From the NCBI GenBank assembly GCA_027406905.1, contig DAHZHT010000008.1, positions 1 to 45,088 on the forward strand: 45,088 bases of DNA, in the 5' to 3' direction. The notes under the pieces were generated by a model. It did no database searches. It saw nothing but the letters and a program-made list of their open reading frames with translations, and was not told the DNA's origin. The position numbers and the translations under genes are program-made. The stretch's first letter is position 1. Every line of letters starts with the position of its first letter. The stretch comes from Elusimicrobiota bacterium (GTDB lineage: Bacteria; Elusimicrobiota; Elusimicrobia; UBA1565; UBA9628). This document shows positions 7,988 through 15,839 of the stretch, in pieces.

Positions 7988-10167
7988 CAAATAACCTCCA
8001 AGGGGGCGTAGCGCAAAACAAGTTTGGCGATTCTTCCATTTTGAAAGCGGATGAGGGCTTTGGCGCCTTCTCCGCTGCCGGATTTTTCCAGCACTTCTCC
8101 CGTTCCAAAAAGCGGGTGCCGAACTCGAGAGCCGACTCTTAGCGCTGCCCCCATTCTTTGGGCGTAGGAGTTTGGCGACTGAAGGGACGTTTCCGTCATC
8201 GCGGGCGTCGCCGGCAGTTTTTTGGAAGACGGCAAATATTGGTTTTCAAGCTGGGCTTCCATGATAAAGCGAGAAGGGATATTGGAATAAGTTTGCCCGA
8301 AAACGCGGCGAGTCGAGGCATGGGTTAAATACAACATTTCCTTTGCGCGCGTCATTCCGACATAGCAGAGGCGTCTTTCTTCCTCCAATTCTTCGGGGGA
8401 AGAGTTATTCGAGCCGATTGGAAAGAGCCCTTCTTCAAGACCCGTCAGAAAAACGGCGGGGAACTCAAGGCCCTTGGCAAGGTGAATGGTCATAAGCGTT
8501 ACCGACTCCTCACCCCCGGGCGTATCGTCGCGGTCGGTCTGAAGCGAAATTTCTTCCAGATATTGGCTAAGGCTTAAAGGCGACCCCAAGGCCTGTCTTC
8601 TTTCTTCGTATTCCTTGACGGAGTTTAAAAGTTCTTGAACGTTAGCGAGACGCGAGGCGGCATCGAGATCGGTTTCGCTCTCTTGTTCCAGCCAAGAAAA
8701 ATAGCGGGATTCTTCTAGAATGCGCGCCATCGCAAGCCCGGCCGATAAAGACGGCAAATCGGTTTGAATTCTCTCAAGAAACGAAGTCAGATCCGCCAAG
8801 GATTTGCGGCAAGAAGGCGTCAAATTCTCGATGTCGGAGGCGGCCTTAAAGGCGTCTAAAGCGCTTAAATTTTTAAAATTCGCGAAAGCCTTGATTCTTT
8901 CAAGGCTGGTTTTTCCGATTCCTCTCGGGGGAGTATTGACGATTCGCATGAGGCTAATTTCGTCTCTCGGGTTTAAAATTACGCGCGCGTAGGCCAGGGC
9001 GTCTTTGATTTCTTGCCTTTGATAAAAGCGCATCGCCCCGATCAATCGATAATTGATTCCGGCGCGGCGCAAGGCCTCTTCAAAAGAGCGGCTTTGCGCG
9101 TTGGTTCGGTAAAAAATCGCGAAATCAGACAGAGAGCGTCCGGCTTTTTTCCCGTCTTCGATTTTACGGACGACCCAGGAAGCCTCTTCTCTTTCGTCCA
9201 TCAACTCTTGGACATGGATGGCGTTTCCGCCTTCTTTTTGGGTCCACAAGGTTTTGGCTTTGCGCTTGCCGTTGTTGCGGATGACCCGCCCCGCGGCGTC
9301 GAGAATCGGCTTGGTTGAACGATAATTTTGTTCCAAGGTGACGACCCCGGTGTCTTTAAAATCGCGCTCAAATTCCAGGATGTTTCGGATGTCCGCTCCG
9401 CGCCAAGAATAAACGCTTTGATCGTCGTCTCCGACCACGCACAAATTTTTATGCTTGGCGGCCAGGGTTTTGGTGATAATGTATTGGGCGTGGTTGGTGT
9501 CTTGGTATTCGTCTACAAGAATATGCCGGAAATAATCTTGGTAGTATTCGCGGATGGAAGGATGTTCCTTTAAGAGAGAACAAACTTTAAGCAAAAGATC
9601 TCCAAAATCGACTCCGCCCGCGTTTTCCAGTTTCTTTTGATAGAGACTGTAAATTCTTGCGGCGGTTTTTCTGGAAGAATCGACCGTCGTTTCGGCGTAG
9701 ATCGCGTAGGATTGGGCGTCTAAAAGATCGTCTTTGGCGCGCGAGATAATTCCGGCATACATCGAGACCTTCGCGGTCTCTTTATCGAGGCCGAGTTCTT
9801 TCATCGCTTCGCTGATCAGCCTTTTTTGGTCGGATTGATCATAAATCGTGAAATGGCGGCTGAGTTTGGACAACTCATAGTGCTGGCGCAAGAGTTTCGC
9901 GCAAAAACCGTGGAAGGTGAAAACCCAGACCGCGCTGCTCTTTCCGGGAGACAAGGACTCGATTCTCTGGCGCATTTCCTCGGCGGCTTTATTGGTGAAG
10001 GTGACGGCCAGGATTCTTTCGGGGGAAACGCCTTCTTCGATAAGCCGCGCGATTCGGTAAGTGATGACCCGCGTTTTTCCGGTTCCCGCCGCGGCCAAAA
10101 CCAAGAGCGGGCCTTCTTTGTGAAGAACCGCGCGCGCTTGTTCGGGGTTGAGAAGATCAAGATTCAT
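7987..10167 (-). CDS. pcrA: UvrD/PcrA-type superfamily 1 DNA helicase
   Basis: 3'-5' DNA helicase acting in repair and in removing proteins or recombination intermediates from replication forks. The Q-motif region LNPEQ lies at the N terminus and Walker A AAAGTGKT at 25-32. TFTNKAAEEM (motif Ia), LVDEYQDTN (motif II), VGDDDQSVYSWRGAD (motif III) and LEQNYRST (motif IV) follow. VTLMTIHLAKGLEFPAVFL and YVGMTRA complete the set. The C-terminal about 50 residues (from SRVRHPLFGTGEV) form the small tudor-like domain typical of PcrA. The 726-residue length is standard. It is the first gene of the gat operon and has a good candidate promoter upstream. Confidence 0.95.
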   Translation of the reverse strand: MNLDLLNPEQARAVLHKEGPLLVLAAAGTGKTRVITYRIARLIEEGVSPERILAVTFTNKAAEEMRQRIESLSPGKSSAVWVFTFHGFCAKLLRQHYELSKLSRHFTIYDQSDQKRLISEAMKELGLDKETAKVSMYAGIISRAKDDLLDAQSYAIYAETTVDSSRKTAARIYSLYQKKLENAGGVDFGDLLLKVCSLLKEHPSIREYYQDYFRHILVDEYQDTNHAQYIITKTLAAKHKNLCVVGDDDQSVYSWRGADIRNILEFERDFKDTGVVTLEQNYRSTKPILDAAGRVIRNNGKRKAKTLWTQKEGGNAIHVQELMDEREEASWVVRKIEDGKKAGRSLSDFAIFYRTNAQSRSFEEALRRAGINYRLIGAMRFYQRQEIKDALAYARVILNPRDEISLMRIVNTPPRGIGKTSLERIKAFANFKNLSALDAFKAASDIENLTPSCRKSLADLTSFLERIQTDLPSLSAGLAMARILEESRYFSWLEQESETDLDAASRLANVQELLNSVKEYEERRQALGSPLSLSQYLEEISLQTDRDDTPGGEESVTLMTIHLAKGLEFPAVFLTGLEEGLFPIGSNNSSPEELEEERRLCYVGMTRAKEMLYLTHASTRRVFGQTYSNIPSRFIMEAQLENQYLPSSKKLPATPAMTETSLQSPNSYAQRMGAALRVGSRVRHPLFGTGEVLEKSGSGEGAKALIRFQNGRIAKLVLRYAPLEVI

Positions 10168-10188
10168 CGTTAAATAGAGGAATACTTC

Positions 10189-10216
10189 ATTCTACTAAAT
10201 CTATTTCCCTTCTCAA
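10189..10216 (-). promoter_or_regulatory. candidate sigma-70 promoter for pcrA-gatCA-NUDIX-gatB
   Basis: On the minus strand TTGAGA (10211-10216) and TAGAAT (10189-10194) are separated by 16 bases. Each matches the consensus at five of six positions. The predicted transcript start is about 15 bases before the pcrA ATG. It lies in the only gap between pcrA and the upstream hydrolase gene. Confidence 0.5.
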
Positions 10217-10229
10217 GATGGTTTGTGTT

Positions 10230-11099
10230 TTAATGGCGGTGTTGGCTGAGAAATTCAAGGAGTTTAGGCTTGAAGGAGTCTCCAAATCGCGTAAAGGCCG
10301 ACAAGTGATCTCCCCCGGAAACAATCCACAGGGTCTTTGGTTGCGGGAGTTCCTCAAAGAGTTTTTTTTCCAATGGAAATGGAACAATCGTGTCTTTAGT
10401 GGAGGCAATCACCAGAATCGGAATATGCGGCAATTGTCGAGCGTAGCGAAGGGGCGCGTAGCGGTCGGAAATAAACAATCTTGAAAGCGGCCACTTTAAC
10501 AGCCAGGTAACCCAAGAGCGGCCCAACACCGCCTCGGCCATATCCTGATAAGAGTCAAAAGAGTTTTCGATGATGAGGGCCTTGATGCGCGGATTTTGAA
10601 AGCGCCCCAGCGCCAGAGAAGCGATGCTGATGGCGCCGCCCAAGCTTTGCCCCCAAATAAACACAGCGGAAGGCAAATCCCGGCGTTTTAAAACATAGTC
10701 AATGGCCGCTTCTCCGTCTTTAATCGCGCCTTTGACCGAGGGTTTTCCCGCCGACGCTCCGTATCCGCGATAATCGAAAATCAACACGTCATAGCCTTGG
10801 GCGGGCAGCCAATAAGAGAACATAAAATGGGAAGTCATGTTTTCTCCGTTGCCGTGGAACTGAATTAAAATTCCCTTGGCTTTGGGTTGGGAGGTTTTCA
10901 TCAAGAGTCCGGTGATGGCGGTTCCATCTTTGGAGGGGAATTTAAACCACTCCGAGGTGATTCCTAGCGTTTCCGGGCGGCGGTAGAGACGGCGAGTGGG
11001 AAAGAAGAAATCATGCGTGCATCCGCAAAGAAATGGAACGGCCAGCCCGAGAATTAAACTGCAAAGGCGCGCGCAATTAAAGCGAGAGTGTTCAACCAC
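10230..11099 (-). CDS. alpha/beta hydrolase, BEM46/YfhR-like, possibly lipid-anchored
   Basis: Predicted exported or membrane-anchored serine hydrolase of unknown substrate. The N terminus holds a hydrophobic segment ending PFLCGC, a marginal lipobox, so it may be a lipoprotein. The hydrolase domain shows FHGNGENM (oxyanion region), FDYRGYGAS, the nucleophile elbow GQSLGG and a late GGDHLS for the histidine. This pattern is seen in the BEM46/YfhR group. It starts with GTG at 11099, overlapping the stop of the lytic transglycosylase gene by eight bases, so the two are coupled. An envelope-related role is plausible from that neighbour. Confidence 0.8.
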   Translation of the reverse strand: MVEHSRFNCARLCSLILGLAVPFLCGCTHDFFFPTRRLYRRPETLGITSEWFKFPSKDGTAITGLLMKTSQPKAKGILIQFHGNGENMTSHFMFSYWLPAQGYDVLIFDYRGYGASAGKPSVKGAIKDGEAAIDYVLKRRDLPSAVFIWGQSLGGAISIASLALGRFQNPRIKALIIENSFDSYQDMAEAVLGRSWVTWLLKWPLSRLFISDRYAPLRYARQLPHIPILVIASTKDTIVPFPLEKKLFEELPQPKTLWIVSGGDHLSAFTRFGDSFKPKLLEFLSQHRH

Positions 11100-12609
11100 G
11101 AACCTTTTTTCTTTTCTTTGAGCGAGCGAGGCGGGATTGGCGGTGTTTTCGGCGGGCCAATCGGCGCACGTGAACGCGGCGTATTCCCGGCCGGATTAAA
11201 ATGGTACGCCCGGGTTTAAGGCTTCTCACGCGGCGAATATGATTGATTTTAATGAGGCTTGAAATGGTGGTGTGGTAGCGGCGCGCGATCTTTCCGAGGA
11301 TATCGCCTCTTCTGATGCGGTAGCGAAGCATCGTCGGCCCGGGATTCCAATCCTTGACTTGGGCCAAGGCTGTCTCGAAATTTTTCGCGGAGCCTTTGGG
11401 AATTTTAAGCGTAAATCCGGACTTGTTTTCCGGCGTGCACCAAGCGCGAAGCTCGGGGTTTAATTGCCGCAAAACGCTTTCAGTGGTTTGAGCGCAACGC
11501 GCCGCTATTCCTAAATCAAGAGCGTGTGGAATGGTGACGGTGTCAAAGGATTCCGGAGCGGCATATTGAGGGTGAAAACCGTATTTCTCGGGGTTTTCTC
11601 CGATTAAAACGCAGGCCTCGAATTTGGGGACGTAGAAATTCGTTTGGGTCGGCAAAGCCCCGCGCGAGGAAAGGGTTCCGAAGTTGAGAGAGCGGCTCAT
11701 CTTCATTTCATAGCCCAAGCCGCCTTCTCCCCGGTTATAAGCGGCCAAAGCCAAGGCCCAATCGCCAAACCAGCGGCGGAGATCCGAAAGATAATGGATG
11801 GCGGCCATGGTTTCTTTTTCGGGAACATAGCGATCGTCTTCCCAGTAGCTGACCTTAAGGCCATATTTAACCGCGGTTCCCGGCATAAATTGCCACAGGC
11901 CCGCAGCGCCCGAGCGGCTTAAGGCATCGTCTTTAAATTCGCTTTCCGCCATGACTAAATAGAACAATTCCGGCGGCAGGCCTTTTTTCTTGAGCGCCGA
12001 CATAATCATGTCCCGATACATCCCGGAGCGCGACAAAGCCGCTTCGGTCGCTTTGGGGCGGCGCAGATAAAGCTGAATCATCTGCTGAACTTTCGGATCA
12101 TTGGGATTAATGGCGATGTGCTCGGTGTTGGATGAAATTGAGACTTGTATCTTTTTCAGCATCCGATCAAAATCGGGGGCGAGAATTCTTGGCAGGCCCG
12201 GCTCGCGAAAGCGGGAGATGACGATGCTAAAGGCGTCCGCCATTTTTTCCCGTCCGGCGCTGTCTTGTCCGTTTTTGAAATCGACAAGCCCCTCTTGATA
12301 ATCCAGTTTTGCCTGGGAGATTCCATCTAAAGGAATGGGGGCGGGTTGAGCAACTTGTTTTTTCGCGGTTGCGGAGGATATTGCGGGCGCCCGGACAATG
12401 GCGGTTGAGGATGAAATTTTAGGAGTCGCCGGAGAGATTACGGATGCGTTTAGAGTGTGAGTCGAAACAATTTGAGTTTGGGTTTGGGTAGAGCTTGAAA
12501 TCGCGACTGGTAAAGGCCGGGCGGGCGCGGCGGGAGTCGAGACGTTCACTCCTTGGGCGAATGCGGAAAGCGGAGTAAATAAAAAAAGAACAGCGATTGA
12601 CCGTTTCAT
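11092..12609 (-). CDS. MltD-like lytic transglycosylase with LysM domain
   Basis: Periplasmic enzyme that cleaves the MurNAc-GlcNAc bond of peptidoglycan. It has a clear signal peptide (MKRSIAVLFLFTPLSAFAQ). A Ser/Thr/Ala/Pro-rich linker runs to about residue 95. The SLT domain follows with catalytic E222 in AESEFKDDALSRSGAAGLWQ, then ALAAYNRGEGG. One LysM repeat near 425-470 (RYRIRRGDILGKIARRYHTT) should bind glycan. The last about 30 residues are extremely basic (Arg/Lys/His), an unusual tail that could bind teichoic-like polymers, nucleic acid or the wall itself. The downstream hydrolase overlaps it by eight bases. Confidence 0.9.
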   Translation of the reverse strand: MKRSIAVLFLFTPLSAFAQGVNVSTPAAPARPLPVAISSSTQTQTQIVSTHTLNASVISPATPKISSSTAIVRAPAISSATAKKQVAQPAPIPLDGISQAKLDYQEGLVDFKNGQDSAGREKMADAFSIVISRFREPGLPRILAPDFDRMLKKIQVSISSNTEHIAINPNDPKVQQMIQLYLRRPKATEAALSRSGMYRDMIMSALKKKGLPPELFYLVMAESEFKDDALSRSGAAGLWQFMPGTAVKYGLKVSYWEDDRYVPEKETMAAIHYLSDLRRWFGDWALALAAYNRGEGGLGYEMKMSRSLNFGTLSSRGALPTQTNFYVPKFEACVLIGENPEKYGFHPQYAAPESFDTVTIPHALDLGIAARCAQTTESVLRQLNPELRAWCTPENKSGFTLKIPKGSAKNFETALAQVKDWNPGPTMLRYRIRRGDILGKIARRYHTTISSLIKINHIRRVRSLKPGRTILIRPGIRRVHVRRLARRKHRQSRLARSKKRKKVRG

Positions 12610-12748
12610 GGGATTGTTTTATTCTACCAAACCCAGGACTCAATAATAAATTAAAAAATGAAGGCCCGCTTGCTTATCGGGGCCGTTTCTCTCGGCGTTG
12701 AGGCGAAGAGAGACGGATTTGGTCAGATCGTATTGACTTTCCGCGCGC
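12610..12748. other. intergenic, no gene seen
   Basis: This is the left part of a 300-base gap between the divergent transglycosylase and secreted-protein genes. Short reading frames here have no ribosome binding site and no recognisable composition. The right part of the gap carries a hairpin element and a promoter, listed separately. Confidence 0.5.
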
Positions 12749-12805
12749 GCTTAGGTCTTTTGCCGGACCCGCCCTAAGCCTCTTGGCCCAGGCCAATAGG
12801 CTGGG
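12749..12805 (+). other. hairpin-rich intergenic element, copy A
   Basis: GCTTAGG (12749-12755) pairs with CCTAAGC (12773-12779), or alternatively GGTC with GACC inside it. Next comes GCC-TCTT-GGC, and then CCCAG (12787-12791) with CTGGG (12801-12805). The primary sequence TAGGTCTTTTG...CTAAGCCTCTTGGCCCAG closely matches a second element near 18.9 kb, with almost identical spacing. It lies about 58 bases upstream of the promoter of the secreted-protein gene. Its role is unknown. Confidence 0.45.
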
Positions 12806-12862
12806 TTCCGGTTGGATTGATTTATCGGGAAATTGTGCTGTGACGTTCTCAAGACAGGGCCC

Positions 12863-12891
12863 TTGCAAAAAACGGCTTTGGGGTTTATACT
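12863..12891 (+). promoter_or_regulatory. candidate promoter for the secreted low-complexity protein
   Basis: TTGCAA (12863-12868), a 17-base spacer and TATACT (12886-12891) lie 18 bases before the ATG at 12910. An AGAGAGG sequence between them could serve as the ribosome binding site. Confidence 0.45.
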
Positions 12892-12909
12892 TATAGAGAG
12901 GGTTTAGAA

Positions 12910-13581
12910 ATGGAAAATGCTAAAAATATTTGGCTGATTTTTGGGACTATCACGTTTTTTTCTTCGTTTGGATATTCCCAAACCTTTGTTCCGCCTTCTA
13001 ATAATAACAATAATGCCAATAGCGGACAGCCTTCTCCGTTTCCGCAACTTCAGGGAACTCCTTTTGGAAGTCCCAGCGCGAGCGCTTCCGGCGGCGCACA
13101 AGGGATGATGCCGACTTTAAGTAATCCCGCCGGAGCTTCCAATAATAATCAAGCTCAGAAAGGACAGGCGCCGTCTCCCTCAAAGCCCGTCGTGCCGTCT
13201 TTTCCTCAAATATCTCCCGCATCTTCTCCAAAAGCCTTTGTTCCAGGTTATCATCCCGTCATTCCAGTCGGGTTGCCTTCGGCCATGAACGGGGGAAGCG
13301 GAGGCTATGGCGGCGACCGCTCTCCCACGGGGACATATTATTCCCCTGCTCCCACGTATACTCCTCCGGCGCGCTCAGCTCCTCCGCCTTCATCCAATTC
13401 TCCAAAGCCTTCTTCGGTGGTTATTCCTAATGTTCCCGCAAACGCGCAAAAAGTCAATCCGACATATGTGCAGCCTAATTCTAACGCAAGCGCCGGGTCA
13501 GCGGGGTCTTCTTTGCCGCAAACAGTTGGAAGCTCTAATTTGACTCCGCAAGCTTGCGTCGCGACCGGGGCTTGCAAGTAA
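12910..13581 (+). CDS. secreted Pro/Ser/Asn/Gly-rich low-complexity protein
   Basis: I do not recognise a family. The N terminus has the features of a signal peptide (hydrophobic NIWLIFGTITFFSSFGYSQ, probable cleavage after YSQ or nearby). The remaining 200 residues are low complexity, dominated by Pro, Ser, Asn, Gly and Ala, with tracts such as SNNNNNANSG and SAPPPSSNSPKP, and no predicted fold. The C terminus has a CVATGACK motif whose two cysteines might form a disulfide. It has a good promoter and plausible ribosome binding site and stands alone on the plus strand among minus-strand genes. An envelope, matrix or surface role is possible. Disordered composition makes homology search weak. 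Confidence 0.65.
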   Translation: MENAKNIWLIFGTITFFSSFGYSQTFVPPSNNNNNANSGQPSPFPQLQGTPFGSPSASASGGAQGMMPTLSNPAGASNNNQAQKGQAPSPSKPVVPSFPQISPASSPKAFVPGYHPVIPVGLPSAMNGGSGGYGGDRSPTGTYYSPAPTYTPPARSAPPPSSNSPKPSSVVIPNVPANAQKVNPTYVQPNSNASAGSAGSSLPQTVGSSNLTPQACVATGACK

Positions 13582-13595
13582 CCGGGAATGCGACT

Positions 13596-15170
13596 TTAAG
13601 GGTTTAGCATTCGGCGCGCGGCGGTTTGGTCTCCGATAGCGATGCTTAAGAAAATGTTTTTGAGGGTTCGCTTTTGAGAATCTAAAGCTTTCAGATTTTC
13701 CCCATAGCTGGTCCAGGAAAAGAAGTCGCGGGCGATTTTATTGACCCAGCTTTTCCAGCGCGGTTCCGGTTGAGAAAAGGAAGCGAGGCGATAAGGGACT
13801 GCGACAAAATCTTCGACATCCGTAAAAAGATGCGGTCTCATCTGAGCGCTTTTTTGAATAAAGAGATCGGCTTCTTTGGATTTTTGGGGCCAGTGATTGA
13901 CGAGATCGGTCAAGGCTTTAAAATCGCTTAAGTTAAGGGCGTTGAGCTTCTCAAAAAAATTTTGCCCGCGCTGGAGGTATTCTCCTTTTTCTTGGGTGGA
14001 GACAGGGCAAGCGGCGATCGCTTCTTTAAGCTGGGGAGAAAGACTTTTCTCTTCTTTAAGAATGCGGCGGATTTCTCCTTCCAGAAAAGCCGCGTTAATC
14101 CAGCGGGAAGCTTCTCTTTGAAGATTGCCAAGTTGAGCGATAAACCCTAACGTGATTTTTTTAGGATTTTGACCCTGTTGAGCGAATTTTTCGAAGGCTT
14201 CAATGGCCTTTTGAGCGCGAGAAAGAGTTTCCGCTTGAACCTGAAAATCTTTTTGGGGGGAAATCCCTTTCCTTTGGGCTTTTTCCAACAAGGATGAAAG
14301 TTCGGCGGGATCTTTCGCCTGCCGCGCGGAAATAGAAATTCCGAGTTCTTTGGCCAAGGCCAAAGACTCTTCCTGGTTAAGGCGCGACTTGAGATTTGAT
14401 AGATCGAATTTCATCGCGTAGGCGGGATAAGAGAGGGTTTTATAATCAAGATATCCTGTTACGACTAAAGGGGGAACTCCGGGTATTTCTTCTCTGGCCA
14501 TTTGGCTTTGCAGCGCCGCGACATTGGGCGAATAACCGGAGAGGTTGGACGCGCTCAGCCGGTTATAGAAGTTTCCCGTTAGTGTCGTGGCTGGGGATTG
14601 GCTGGAAGAACTTTGTTGCATTCTGCGGATGATGGCTTTTGACCCGCTCCCGCGTCCTTCAAAGAGATTGTTGAGTATTTCCACTCTCTCTTCATTGGTC
14701 ATGGTTTTATCGGAAAGCATCGAGCGTTCGGTTTTGCTCGCCCGTTTAAGCCGATAATAGGCATTGTGGACCGCTCCAGGATTGGGCTCAAAGTGGCTCA
14801 ACTCCTGATTCATTCTGTTTTCAAACGCATGGTTTCCGTTGGCGTCGTCTTCGGCCAGGCCCAAGGCGATAATGGCCCCCGCTTCGGGGTTTTTGAGCAG
14901 CCAAGACTCTATTTCTTTGGTTCTCTCAAGGCTGTTTTTTGAGAGAGAAATTTTGTCTCCGATAGATGAATTGGAAATTCTCTTGGCCAGGGCCTTGGCG
15001 AGCTGTGGATTTGATTCAAGGCGCCTTTTTTCTTCCTGGATCGTTTGAGAGACTTGCGCGCTTATTTGAGCGCGCGCCTTGATAGGAAATAGGGATAATC
15101 CCACAAGGGAGAAAAGCGCGGCTTTAAAAGAAGCTGAGGTAGCGGTCTTCGTATTCCGGAAAAAGCCCAT
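13596..15170 (-). CDS. exported helical protein of unknown function
   Basis: Not recognised. The protein is 524 residues long. It starts with a basic segment and a hydrophobic stretch (FKAALFSLVGLSLFPIKARA) that looks like a signal peptide cleaved near ARA-QIS. The mature part is rich in Ala, Glu, Lys, Leu and Ser, with long predicted helices and no motif I can name. Its start overlaps the preceding gene by 47 bases, so the two are probably co-transcribed. The gene after the tandem-AAA FtsH-like gene and this one all run the same way, so this may be a periplasmic factor belonging to that locus; this is inference from order only. Confidence 0.7.
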   Translation of the reverse strand: MGFFRNTKTATSASFKAALFSLVGLSLFPIKARAQISAQVSQTIQEEKRRLESNPQLAKALAKRISNSSIGDKISLSKNSLERTKEIESWLLKNPEAGAIIALGLAEDDANGNHAFENRMNQELSHFEPNPGAVHNAYYRLKRASKTERSMLSDKTMTNEERVEILNNLFEGRGSGSKAIIRRMQQSSSSQSPATTLTGNFYNRLSASNLSGYSPNVAALQSQMAREEIPGVPPLVVTGYLDYKTLSYPAYAMKFDLSNLKSRLNQEESLALAKELGISISARQAKDPAELSSLLEKAQRKGISPQKDFQVQAETLSRAQKAIEAFEKFAQQGQNPKKITLGFIAQLGNLQREASRWINAAFLEGEIRRILKEEKSLSPQLKEAIAACPVSTQEKGEYLQRGQNFFEKLNALNLSDFKALTDLVNHWPQKSKEADLFIQKSAQMRPHLFTDVEDFVAVPYRLASFSQPEPRWKSWVNKIARDFFSWTSYGENLKALDSQKRTLKNIFLSIAIGDQTAARRMLNP

Positions 15171-15798
15171 AATCTTTTAATTTCCTTCCTAGGACCGGCA
15201 AAATATCTTTGTCTCCAGACGCGGCTTTTTCGAACAAAGACTCAATTTCGCGCCGATGGCGATCTTCTTGGAATTTTTCCGGGTTAAACATCCCGCGGCG
15301 CTCCATATCGCGCAGATGAATGGGAAAGGATCTCGCCGATTCATCGAGGGTAAACTTCATCAATGCCAAGGACCAAGCGGCGTCGGGACAGCTGATGACG
15401 GCTTGGTTAGGCAGTTTCCGCGATTGAATGTCGAGTTGAATCCGCGTGGCCACTTCTTTGGGAGATTCCGAAATCACCTGGGCTGAAAAACCCTTGTTTT
15501 GGAATTGATATTCCAGAGCCCTTAAAAATTCCCCGTAGCTGGATTTAAGCCAGTTTGCGAATTCATCTGATTCCGGGCCAAAGCCTTCAAATCTCTCGGA
15601 CAGGGTTTGAGGCGTAATAATTTGGGGCTTATGGCTGACAACTTCTCCTTGCCTTAAGCGCGTTTTATCCTTGAGATTGTCAATGGGGGAGATAAGGTGA
15701 TACTCAATATGGGTCGCCCCAAAGGTCGCCAAGGTTGACCGAGGCGCTTCGATAATGCGCGTGCGCTTGAGATAATTAAAAATAAGGGCTTGTTCCAC
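15124..15798 (-). CDS. conserved-looking protein of unknown function
   Basis: A 224-residue protein without signal peptide or membrane segment. It has mixed alpha/beta composition, including PQIITPQTLSERFEGFG, an acidic stretch and a C-terminal KLKDYGLFPEYEDRYLSFF. It resembles conserved hypothetical proteins I associate with Elusimicrobia, but I can name no domain. The start is a GTG at 15798. A TATAAT-like sequence lies only five bases upstream of it, with no convincing -35 box. It follows the FtsH-like gene by about 40 bases and overlaps the next exported-protein gene by 47 bases, an unusually long overlap. Confidence 0.7.
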   Translation of the reverse strand: MEQALIFNYLKRTRIIEAPRSTLATFGATHIEYHLISPIDNLKDKTRLRQGEVVSHKPQIITPQTLSERFEGFGPESDEFANWLKSSYGEFLRALEYQFQNKGFSAQVISESPKEVATRIQLDIQSRKLPNQAVISCPDAAWSLALMKFTLDESARSFPIHLRDMERRGMFNPEKFQEDRHRREIESLFEKAASGDKDILPVLGRKLKDYGLFPEYEDRYLSFF

Positions 15799-15839
15799 AC
15801 CTTATTATACAAAAAGGAGGGCGATCTCCGTCTGGAACT

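Noticed and set aside
12674..12868. 64-codon minus-strand frame between divergent genes
   Set aside because: It overlaps the hairpin element and promoter, has no ribosome binding site and no recognisable sequence.
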